From Flavobacterium orientale (GTDB lineage: Bacteria > Bacteroidota > Bacteroidia > Flavobacteriales > Flavobacteriaceae): a stretch of DNA of 64,000 bases. The stretch lies in assembly GCF_014638005.1 (NCBI RefSeq), contig NZ_BMFG01000003.1, forward strand, positions 124,001 through 188,000, read 5' to 3'. The notes beneath the pieces were generated by a model. That model ran no database searches, was not told where the DNA came from, and was given only the letters and a program-made list of their open reading frames with translations. Below, piece after piece: positions 57,600 through 64,000 of this stretch; the stretch's first letter is position 1, and the number at the start of each line of letters is the position of its first letter. The position numbers were made by a program, and so were the translations under genes.

Positions 57600-59885
57600 C
57601 TACGACACATCTGCCAAAGTCGCCTTATACAATCGCAATTCGTCCCAAGTAAATTGGTCACCAAATTTTTCTTTTAAAGCATTTAAGGAATCTTCTTGAT
57701 AACCTTGGAAAGCGGCTGCTAATTGCTGAATTCTATCTTCAGGAAGCACATCACTAATAGAAATTGTTCCGGCTATAATTAATTTTGCTAAATGTCCATA
57801 AATTGTTTGGGTGGTTAACACCCTAATTTTCGCAATTTCGTTTACCGAATTGTTTTGAATCCACAACTCATAGGTTTCCTGAACTGTAGATTTTTTGGGC
57901 TCATTTGATTTTTTCTTTTTAGGTAAATAATAATGTTTATCTACAACTTCATCTTCTTTAATGATTTCATTTTTAGAAGATTTAAACAACTCCTCAGCTT
58001 CTTTAATTTTATTTTTTCGATAGTTACGAATGAGTTCTGAACTTAAATTTTCTTTGTTTATTTCCTTTTCTTCGTTTATAATTTTAATCAGTTTTACAGC
58101 TTTAAATAATTTTAAAATCACCTGATAGTGTTTGTCTTCCAGTTCTTGTAATTCCTGATAAAACTCTTTCACTCTTTTGATGCGTTGAACCGTTTCAATT
58201 TTCAATAAAAGTTCTAAAAAAGTAATGTCTAATTTTGGAAAAAAATAATTATAAGCCGCTTCAATGCGATCGGAAATCATTTTTAAGTCAACTTGTTCTG
58301 CCGCAAACAAAAAATCAAGTTGGGCTCTGAATTTATTTGCCGGTTCTAGAAGTTTACTAATTTCCTCTTCTTTTTCAATGGCCCATAACAGGTGTTTTGA
58401 GCGTTCTGATTTTTCGGAATCAGTAGGATAACTAAATCTGTGATTTCGCCATTCTTGTGCTAGATCATGCCATTCAAAGGCATTTTTAAGATAGTCTTTT
58501 ACAAAATTGTGGGTTTCTTTCACCAGAGAATTTGAAAGTGTTTGAGGATCTACTTTAGATTCTGAATAGGTCATCACATCGCTATTGTTTGAAATGCCAT
58601 TTAATTGTATTGGACTAAGCAAAATCAGCCCTTCTAAAGAACGCAATCGCGAAAGAGCCACGTAGGCTTGTCCGGAAACAAAAACTTGCGACACATCGAG
58701 CACAGCTTTGTCAAAAGTTAAGCCTTGGCTCTTATGAACTGTTATTGCCCAAGCCAATTTTAATGGATAATGCACAAAACTTCCTAAAACTTCTTCTTGA
58801 ATTTCTTTTGTCATTTCATCGACTGAATAGCGAATGTTTTTCCATTCGTATTTATCAACAACAATTGATTTATTTTCGTCCGGAAAATGAACAAGTATTT
58901 CTCCTTCGGAAAGTGATTTTATAAACCCCATTTTTCCGTTGAAATAATTTTTCTCAGGTGACGAATCATTTTTTATAAACATCACTTGAGCTCCAATTTT
59001 TAGTTGTAATGTTTCTTCCACAGGATAAATTCTTTCCGGAAAATCACCAACCACTTCGGGTTTAAAAGTTTGGCTTTTCCCCTCCAAATCAGCAAGAGAA
59101 GCTGCGTTTAAAGTATCGGCTTTTGCATTGTGAGTGGTTAATGTTATAAAACCTTTGTTGGCTTTTATATCAAAATCGGGTTTCACATATTCGTTGAGCA
59201 TCAACACATCTTGATTGGTTATTTGATTATTCCGAAGGTTATTTAAAACCGAAATAAATCGCTCATCAGATTGTCTGTAAATTTTAGTTAATTCTATACA
59301 AAGGGGTGGTTGTTCGTTGATTACTTTTGCATTAAAAAAGAAAATTCCATTGTAGTAATTACGTAGAACATGCCATTCTTCGTTTTTAACTACTGGCGGC
59401 AACTGCAATAAATCACCGATAAATAAAACTTGAACACCTCCAAATGGCGTGTCTCTTCTTCTGATTTTACGAAGTGTAAAATCAATAGCATCCAATAAAT
59501 CGGCTCGAAGCATACTCACTTCATCAATAATGAGCAATTCCATGTTTTGAATTACCGCCTTTTTTTGTCCACTCATTCTAAAATGCTTGACAAGCGTATT
59601 TTTTGTTTCAAATTTCAGATGATCTGAAGTGTTTGAAATGGAAGTATATTCCGGAATAAAACCTCCAAAAGGCAACTGAAATTGGGAATGAATGGTTACT
59701 CCACCGGCATTAAGTGCGGCAATTCCTGTTGGAGCAACAACCACAGTGTTTTTGTGGGATGTTTGAATTATGTGATGTAATAATGTGGTTTTTCCGGTTC
59801 CTGCTTTTCCGGTTAAGAAAATACTTTTGTTGGTTTGATTAATAAACCTCAGGACTTGTTCTGCAGTGTTTTCAATTGAATTCAT
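57600..59885 (-). CDS. PIF1-like helicase with C-terminal helix-turn-helix domain
   Basis: A 761-residue superfamily 1 DNA helicase of the PIF1/RecD type. Motif I is GKAGTGKTTL (26-35), motif II IIDEVSMLRADL, motif III GDLLQLPPV, and later KSQGLTFDKAVLDVS and YVALSRLRSL (motifs V/VI). The C-terminal 90 residues (SVNEIAKIRVLTTQTIYGHLAKLI) form a helix-turn-helix of the type found in RecQ and YpbB. A role in replication or repair, including G-quadruplex or R-loop unwinding, is known for the family; the precise task here is unknown. Confidence 0.92.
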   Translation of the reverse strand: MNSIENTAEQVLRFINQTNKSIFLTGKAGTGKTTLLHHIIQTSHKNTVVVAPTGIAALNAGGVTIHSQFQLPFGGFIPEYTSISNTSDHLKFETKNTLVKHFRMSGQKKAVIQNMELLIIDEVSMLRADLLDAIDFTLRKIRRRDTPFGGVQVLFIGDLLQLPPVVKNEEWHVLRNYYNGIFFFNAKVINEQPPLCIELTKIYRQSDERFISVLNNLRNNQITNQDVLMLNEYVKPDFDIKANKGFITLTTHNAKADTLNAASLADLEGKSQTFKPEVVGDFPERIYPVEETLQLKIGAQVMFIKNDSSPEKNYFNGKMGFIKSLSEGEILVHFPDENKSIVVDKYEWKNIRYSVDEMTKEIQEEVLGSFVHYPLKLAWAITVHKSQGLTFDKAVLDVSQVFVSGQAYVALSRLRSLEGLILLSPIQLNGISNNSDVMTYSESKVDPQTLSNSLVKETHNFVKDYLKNAFEWHDLAQEWRNHRFSYPTDSEKSERSKHLLWAIEKEEEISKLLEPANKFRAQLDFLFAAEQVDLKMISDRIEAAYNYFFPKLDITFLELLLKIETVQRIKRVKEFYQELQELEDKHYQVILKLFKAVKLIKIINEEKEINKENLSSELIRNYRKNKIKEAEELFKSSKNEIIKEDEVVDKHYYLPKKKKSNEPKKSTVQETYELWIQNNSVNEIAKIRVLTTQTIYGHLAKLIIAGTISISDVLPEDRIQQLAAAFQGYQEDSLNALKEKFGDQFTWDELRLYKATLADVS

Positions 59886-59942
59886 ATGGCGTATATTTAA
59901 GAAAGTCTAAAGTAATAAAAAAAATGAAGTGATACAAATAAA

Positions 59943-59967
59943 AAAAACCTCTTGCTATAAGAGGTTT
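59943..59967. terminator. intrinsic terminator after the OmpH gene
   Basis: AAAACCTCTT (59943-59952) and AAGAGGTTTT (59958-59967) form a 10-bp stem with a 5-nt loop; on the minus strand it is followed by a T-run, matching termination of the OmpH gene. Confidence 0.88.
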
Positions 59968-59988
59968 TAGTTTAGTAAAAAATTGAAT

Positions 59989-60564
59989 TTATTTCTTTTC
60001 TTCAACTTTTTTTGAAGTTGCTGTATATTTATCGTTTAACATTTTGATAAATTCTTGAGTTAAATCGTTTTCTTCTTTTCCATAAAGAACTGTAGCAGAT
60101 TCGCCTGTTCCATAGATATAATCATAACCTTTTTCTTTACCGTAATCTTTAATCACAACACGAATTCTTTTAACTAATGAATCCATTTCTTTGCTTCCTT
60201 CAAGTTGAGCTTCTCTAACAATCAATTGCTCTTGTTGAGCTAAATACTGTTCTTTTTTGCGAAGTTCTGCTCCTTTTGTTTGAGCCCATTGCATTCCGTA
60301 TTGTTGAGCATTCTTTTCAAAATTTGCAGCTTCTGATTGAAATTGAGCCACTTCGGCATCAAACTTTTTGCCTTTTTCTTCTAATAATGCATCATATTTA
60401 GATTTAATATCTTTAGCTTCAAGATTTTCATCCATTAATTTTGCTGTGTCAACATAAGCTGTTTTTATTCCAGACGCGTTTGGTGTTTCTTTATTGTCTG
60501 AAGTATTTGAATTACAAGAGGTTAATGCAATAATAGCTGAAAGTAATACAATTGTTTTTTTCAT
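59989..60564 (-). CDS. OmpH/Skp family lipoprotein
   Basis: A 191-residue periplasmic chaperone-like protein. Residues 1-16 are a lipoprotein signal (IALTSCNS, Cys 17). A long charged coiled coil (about 50-130, rich in Lys, Glu and Gln) forms the tentacles of Skp, and the short hydrophobic strands IKTAYVDTAKLM and VVIKDYGKEKGYDYI form the trimerisation core. Classical Skp is soluble; a lipidated version is common in Bacteroidetes. Confidence 0.9.
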   Translation of the reverse strand: MKKTIVLLSAIIALTSCNSNTSDNKETPNASGIKTAYVDTAKLMDENLEAKDIKSKYDALLEEKGKKFDAEVAQFQSEAANFEKNAQQYGMQWAQTKGAELRKKEQYLAQQEQLIVREAQLEGSKEMDSLVKRIRVVIKDYGKEKGYDYIYGTGESATVLYGKEENDLTQEFIKMLNDKYTATSKKVEEKK

Positions 60565-60590
60565 TTTTTTGATTTTCTATAATTTAGGTG

Positions 60591-60621
60591 TAAAAGTACT
60601 AATTCTGTTTAAACTAACAAA
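60591..60621 (-). promoter_or_regulatory. predicted promoter of the OmpH gene
   Basis: On the minus strand TTTG (60618-60621), 19 nt, TACTTTTA (60591-60598); the -7 differs from consensus only at the last base. Start codon 27 nt downstream. Confidence 0.65.
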
Positions 60622-60644
60622 TTGGGAATACAAAAAGGTAGTTA

Positions 60645-61424
60645 TTATTTGTTTTTAATTAAATAGATATGAGAAGAAAATTCTTTATTTTTTCTACCGT
60701 ATAAATTTGATCGCAAACCTATATAAAATGCTTTAAATATGTTTACTTTTTTATTCTTATATTTTTCTGAAAGCAAACTAACATAAAAACTATCAAACAA
60801 CATCGGTTTTATGTCAACGACTTTAAGTTGTTGTTTTGAAAACAATTCATGAACTGCGTTTTTAGAAAAATGCCATAGGTGTCTTGGCACATCATAAGCA
60901 GCCCAATATTTACCATAATATTTTGCATCGAATGATTTAAAGTTTGGAACAGCAATCAGTATTGTTCCTGTTGGCTTAATAATTCGTTTTAATTCTGCAA
61001 TTTTTTCTTCAAGATTCGGCACATGCTCTAATACATGCCACATGGTTATGATGTCAAAAAAATTATCGTCAAACCCAGCGGTGTCTTCTGCAATACACAA
61101 CCCTTTTCCTTTTGATATTCCTTTTGCTTTTTCGTTAGGCTCAATTCCATAAGTTTTCCAGTGATTTGCTTTTGCTGCAGCTAAAAAATCTCCGGTTCCG
61201 GCTCCAATGTCTAAAACAAGACCTTTTTCAGGAGAACAAAACTCTACTAATTTTAATTTTTTCTTAATGGTAAAATTTCTAACGAAACTATAAACTTTTT
61301 CAAAAATGGTTTTCTTTGAATTGGAATGCGAAATATAATCATCACTTTCATAATATTTTGCAAGGGCATCTAAAGAAGGTTGTGGATAGGTTTTTAATAA
61401 TTGCAAATCCTCATCAATCAACAA
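60645..61424 (-). CDS. SAM-dependent class I methyltransferase, apparently 5'-truncated by a frameshift
   Basis: The SAM-binding site is VLDIGAGTGDF, followed by GIEPNEKA, and WHVLEHVPNLEEKI is typical of methyltransferases acting on quinone or cell-surface sugar targets. The open frame starts with TTG TTG at 61424, giving 259 residues. Upstream the same frame stays open to a stop at about 61475 and encodes GEDFELLIDEDL-like sequence that looks like the natural N-terminus. An ATG at 61465 is in another frame, with a run of six A on the plus strand (61455-61460) between the two. Adding one base there would restore a full gene. This may be a sequencing error, a real frameshift mutation or a slippage switch. 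Confidence 0.75.
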   Translation of the reverse strand: MLIDEDLQLLKTYPQPSLDALAKYYESDDYISHSNSKKTIFEKVYSFVRNFTIKKKLKLVEFCSPEKGLVLDIGAGTGDFLAAAKANHWKTYGIEPNEKAKGISKGKGLCIAEDTAGFDDNFFDIITMWHVLEHVPNLEEKIAELKRIIKPTGTILIAVPNFKSFDAKYYGKYWAAYDVPRHLWHFSKNAVHELFSKQQLKVVDIKPMLFDSFYVSLLSEKYKNKKVNIFKAFYIGLRSNLYGRKNKEFSSHIYLIKNK

Positions 61425-61533
61425 TTCAAAATCTTCTCCTGATATTGCTCCTTTAAAAAATCCATAGTTTTTTTATAATGAGAAAAACAAAAAAATCTTT
61501 CTCAGGTATTGTATTTGTTGGTATTGTCTAAAT

Positions 61534-61549
61534 AGTTTCACGTGGAACA
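61534..61549. other. parS-like site 1 (downstream of mnmG)
   Basis: AGTTTCACGTGGAACA matches the parS (ParB/Spo0J) consensus TGTTTCACGTGAAACA at 14 of 16 positions, including the central CACGTG. It lies between mnmG and the methyltransferase gene. Confidence 0.6.
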
Positions 61550-61563
61550 AATAGTTTAAAATA

Positions 61564-63435
61564 TTATCTTCCCATATAAATCAAAAGAACAGAAACATCA
61601 GAAGGCGAAACACCACTTATACGAGATGCCTGCGAAACAGTAACAGGACGAATCTTTTTTAATTTTTCTTTTGCTTCAATTGACATTGATTTTATCTTAT
61701 CATAATCAAAATGTTCAGGAATTTGAAGATCTTCAAGGCGTTTTAATTTATCAGCATTATTACGTTCCTTTTCTATGTAGCCTGAATATTTGACTTGTAT
61801 TTCTGCTTGTTCTACAATTTCTTGGTCTAAATCATTCTCAGCTATATAATTTTTCACTCTATCAAACAAAACAATATCTTCTAAATCAATTTGAGGTCTA
61901 GAAAAAACTTTAAACATTTTATCAGATTGAGTCATTAAAGCACTTCCTTTTGACTCTAATACCGGGTTTGCTTCTTCTGGAGAAATACTTGTTTCTTTGA
62001 AATAATTGACTAATTTATCTGACTCGTAAAACTTATATTCCATTCGTTTTAAACGCTCTTCGGAAGCCAAACCAATAGCATAACCTTTTGGGGTAAGTCT
62101 TTGGTCTGCGTTATCTTGACGCAATAAAGTTCTAAATTCAGCTCTCGAAGTAAACATTCTGTAGGGTTCTTCGGTTCCTTTCGTGATTAAATCATCAATT
62201 AACACGCCAATATAAGCTTCATCACGTTTCAGTATAAACGGATCACGCTCTTGTACTTTTAGAGCGGCATTAATTCCAGCCATTAATCCTTGAGAAGCCG
62301 CTTCTTCATAACCTGTAGTTCCGTTAATTTGCCCAGCAAAAAACAAACCATCAACTAACTTAGTTTCTAGCGTGTGTTTTAATTGTGTTGGCGGAAAATA
62401 ATCATATTCAATAGCATAACCCGGTCTAAAAAACTTTACATTTTCAAATCCCACTACAGAACGTAACGCTTTAAATTGTACTTCTTCAGGTAACGATGTA
62501 GAAAATCCATTTACATAAACCTCAACAGTATCCCACCCTTCAGGCTCAACAAATAGTTGATGTCTTTCCTTGTCTGCAAAACGATTAATCTTATCTTCAA
62601 TTGATGGACAATATCTTGGTCCTGTACTTTGAATTCTTCCATTAAACATGGGTGAACGGTCAAAACCTTCACGCAACAATTCGTGAACTGTCTCTGAAGT
62701 ATATGTCATCCAACACGATTTTTGATGTTGTAATGGTTTTGAACTTTCCAAATATGAGAATTTATGAGGTATTTCATCACCTTTTTCTTCTCTCATTTTC
62801 GAATAATCCAAAGACCTTCCATCAACTCTAGGAGGTGTTCCGGTTTTCATTCTTCCGGAATTAAAACCAATCGCAACCAAATCTTCTGTAATGCCATAAG
62901 CGGCACTTTCCCCAGCTCTTCCTCCTCCAAATTGTTTTTCTCCAATATGAATCAAACCGTTCAAAAAAGTACCGTTAGTCAAAACAACAGATTTTGCTTT
63001 TATATGAATTCCTAGGGATGTTTTAATCCCAACTACTTTATTATTTTCTATTAGCAAACCACCAACCATTTCTTGATAAAAATCAAGATTAGGTGTTCGT
63101 TCTAACATCAAACGCCATTCTTCTGCAAAACGCATTCTGTCACTTTGAACTCTAGGCGACCACATCGCCGGACCTTTAGACTTGTTGAGCATTTTGAATT
63201 GAATCGCCGTTTTATCAGAAACTAATCCTGAAAAACCACCCAAGGCATCAATTTCTCTAACAATTTGCCCTTTGGCAATTCCTCCCATGGCTGGATTACA
63301 AGACATTTGCCCAATTGTTTGCAAATTCATGGTAACCAAAAGTGTTTTAGCCCCCATATTTGCGGCAGCAGCAGCAGCTTCTGAACCGGCATGTCCGGCT
63401 CCAACAACAATTACATCATATACCTCTTGAAACAT
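61564..63435 (-). CDS. mnmG: tRNA uridine-5-carboxymethylaminomethyl modification enzyme MnmG
   Basis: With MnmE it forms cmnm5U at the wobble position of some tRNAs, using FAD. The 623 residues show the dinucleotide fold VVGAGHAGSEAAAAAA (11-26), CNPAMGGIAKGQIVREIDALGG, GTPPRVDGRS and the terminal DYDKIKSMSIEAKEKLKKIRP followed by VSPSDVSVLLIY. The gene is flanked by two parS-like sites. ybeY follows the usual flavobacterial layout upstream on the same strand. Confidence 0.97.
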   Translation of the reverse strand: MFQEVYDVIVVGAGHAGSEAAAAAANMGAKTLLVTMNLQTIGQMSCNPAMGGIAKGQIVREIDALGGFSGLVSDKTAIQFKMLNKSKGPAMWSPRVQSDRMRFAEEWRLMLERTPNLDFYQEMVGGLLIENNKVVGIKTSLGIHIKAKSVVLTNGTFLNGLIHIGEKQFGGGRAGESAAYGITEDLVAIGFNSGRMKTGTPPRVDGRSLDYSKMREEKGDEIPHKFSYLESSKPLQHQKSCWMTYTSETVHELLREGFDRSPMFNGRIQSTGPRYCPSIEDKINRFADKERHQLFVEPEGWDTVEVYVNGFSTSLPEEVQFKALRSVVGFENVKFFRPGYAIEYDYFPPTQLKHTLETKLVDGLFFAGQINGTTGYEEAASQGLMAGINAALKVQERDPFILKRDEAYIGVLIDDLITKGTEEPYRMFTSRAEFRTLLRQDNADQRLTPKGYAIGLASEERLKRMEYKFYESDKLVNYFKETSISPEEANPVLESKGSALMTQSDKMFKVFSRPQIDLEDIVLFDRVKNYIAENDLDQEIVEQAEIQVKYSGYIEKERNNADKLKRLEDLQIPEHFDYDKIKSMSIEAKEKLKKIRPVTVSQASRISGVSPSDVSVLLIYMGR

Positions 63436-63452
63436 TCTTTTATCTTTACGTT

Positions 63453-63890
63453 TTATTGTTGTTTAGTCTTGTTCTGTTCCACGTGGAACATTTCGATTTT
63501 TTCGTCTTCTTTTGATCTCATCGTTGTTTTCTCTTGTTTGGTTTTATCTTTAAAACCACAGAAATGCAAAACACCATGGGCCATTACTCGTTTGAGTTCC
63601 TCTTCAAAACTAACGTTATACTTCTTAGCATTATCAGCAATTCTTTCCACAGAAACAAAAATATCACCATGTAATACATTTCCTATTGAGTAGTCAAAGC
63701 TGATAATGTCAGTAAAAGTATCGTGATTTAAATAATCAAGATTGATTTTGTGTAGATAAACATCGTCACAAAAAATATAATTGATATCTCCTACCTTCTT
63801 TTGTTCTGAAAGTATCACATGTTTTAACCAACTTTTGAAAGTTCGCTCAGGGTTTAATTTGAATTTTGTCTCGTAATGAAAACTAATCAT
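63453..63890 (-). CDS. ybeY: rRNA maturation endoribonuclease YbeY
   Basis: A metal-dependent RNase of 145 residues acting in 16S rRNA 3'-end maturation and ribosome quality control. The metal-binding HGVLHFCGFKD (H-x3-H-x5-D variant) is present. The C-terminal tail ends EMFHVEQNKTKQQ, and the MFHVEQ part is encoded by a 16-bp parS-like palindrome, so this tail probably exists because the DNA site is conserved. The start overlaps the end of the upstream gene by 8 nt. Confidence 0.93.
   Translation of the reverse strand: MISFHYETKFKLNPERTFKSWLKHVILSEQKKVGDINYIFCDDVYLHKINLDYLNHDTFTDIISFDYSIGNVLHGDIFVSVERIADNAKKYNVSFEEELKRVMAHGVLHFCGFKDKTKQEKTTMRSKEDEKIEMFHVEQNKTKQQ
63475..63490. other. parS-like site 2 (inside the 3' end of ybeY)
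   Basis: TGTTCCACGTGGAACA is a perfect 16-bp palindrome fitting the parS pattern TGTTnCACGTGnAACA. Confidence 0.7.
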
Positions 63891-64000
63891 TTTTCTTAAA
63901 ATAGTCTTGTACTTTTTGATTGAAACCGGGCCTCAAAGGTAACGTTTGTCTGTTTAAAATCTCAATACTATTCAAATATTCTTGCAATGCAGGCGATATT
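63883..64000 (-). CDS. C-terminal end of an unidentified protein (partial)
   Basis: The frame is open from the window edge to a TAG at 63883-63885 and encodes about 38 residues, ending TLPLRPGFNQKVQDYFKKND. The stop overlaps the ybeY start by 8 nt, which is good evidence for a real, translationally coupled gene. I recall a DUF4175-type gene at this place in related genomes, but 38 residues are too few to be sure. Confidence 0.6.
   Translation of the reverse strand, partial: ISPALQEYLNSIEILNRQTLPLRPGFNQKVQDYFKKND

Noticed and set aside
57930-57945. TTATCTACA, resembling a DnaA box
   Set aside because: A lone degenerate match inside the helicase coding sequence; an origin would need a cluster with an AT-rich unwinding region and usually dnaA, none of which is visible.
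61525-61534. TTGTCTAAATA next to parS-like site 1
   Set aside because: Single half-site with no palindromic partner and no promoter for an iron-related gene; likely chance in AT-rich DNA.

Overview
The window looks like chromosome of a member of the Flavobacteriaceae, most likely Flavobacterium or a close relative. The evidence is AT-rich DNA, Bacteroidetes-type promoters (TTTG, about 19 nt, TAnnTTTG), many lipoproteins with an S/G-C lipobox, a gliding-motility lipoprotein (GldH), TonB-dependent receptors, and families largely confined to Bacteroidetes (DUF2480, DUF3078, DUF4837). I see no phage, insertion sequence, CRISPR array or rRNA/tRNA gene. Nearly all of it is coding, and no gap between genes exceeds about 250 bases.

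Layout. 1-3.6 kb: 3' end of yicC, a lipoprotein, gmk, nadD and a YqhD-type aldehyde reductase. 3.8-6.7 kb: divergent M13 metallopeptidase and SCO1-type copper chaperone. 6.7-16.1 kb: a metal-uptake block with feoA-feoB, two small membrane proteins, a FecA-like TonB receptor, a 42-residue FeoB-associated Cys-rich protein, a ZIP transporter with a DtxR-family regulator, and a divergent second TonB receptor. 16.1-25.6 kb: a DUF4143 ATPase behind 32-bp tandem repeats, a bacilliredoxin, TrhO with an extra C-terminal domain, RicT-like PSP1 protein, GldH, PBP1A and a 3-oxoacid CoA-transferase. 25.7-35.9 kb: the SUF iron-sulfur cluster genes on the minus strand, in two blocks (hesB-sufB-sufC-sufD, and sufS-lipoprotein-sufE-sufT-DUF2480) separated by two plus-strand genes. 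36-51 kb: metallo-beta-lactamase fold hydrolase, S8 and M1 peptidases, isoaspartyl peptidase, an MBOAT/SGNH acylation pair, rnpA, DUF4349, S41 protease, double-OmpA protein, GNAT enzyme, DUF4837 and a LysM transglycosylase. 51-64 kb: pgk, two tandem SPOR-domain paralogues, holB, DoxX, a PIF1-like helicase, OmpH, a methyltransferase with an apparent 5' frameshift, mnmG, ybeY and the tail of one more gene.

How it fits together. The strongest integrating signal is a 21-bp imperfect palindrome (half-site TCTAAATA) next to the -7 elements of feoA, the FecA-like receptor, hesB-sufBCD and sufS. It suggests one metal-responsive regulator controls ferrous uptake, outer-membrane uptake and Fe-S assembly. 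A related but differently spaced inverted repeat sits on the promoter of the second TonB receptor, beside the dtxR-like gene. A second signal is two parS-like sites flanking mnmG, one of them inside the coding tail of ybeY. With rnpA also nearby, this hints at an origin-proximal location. No wholly new multi-gene defence or biosynthetic system is evident.
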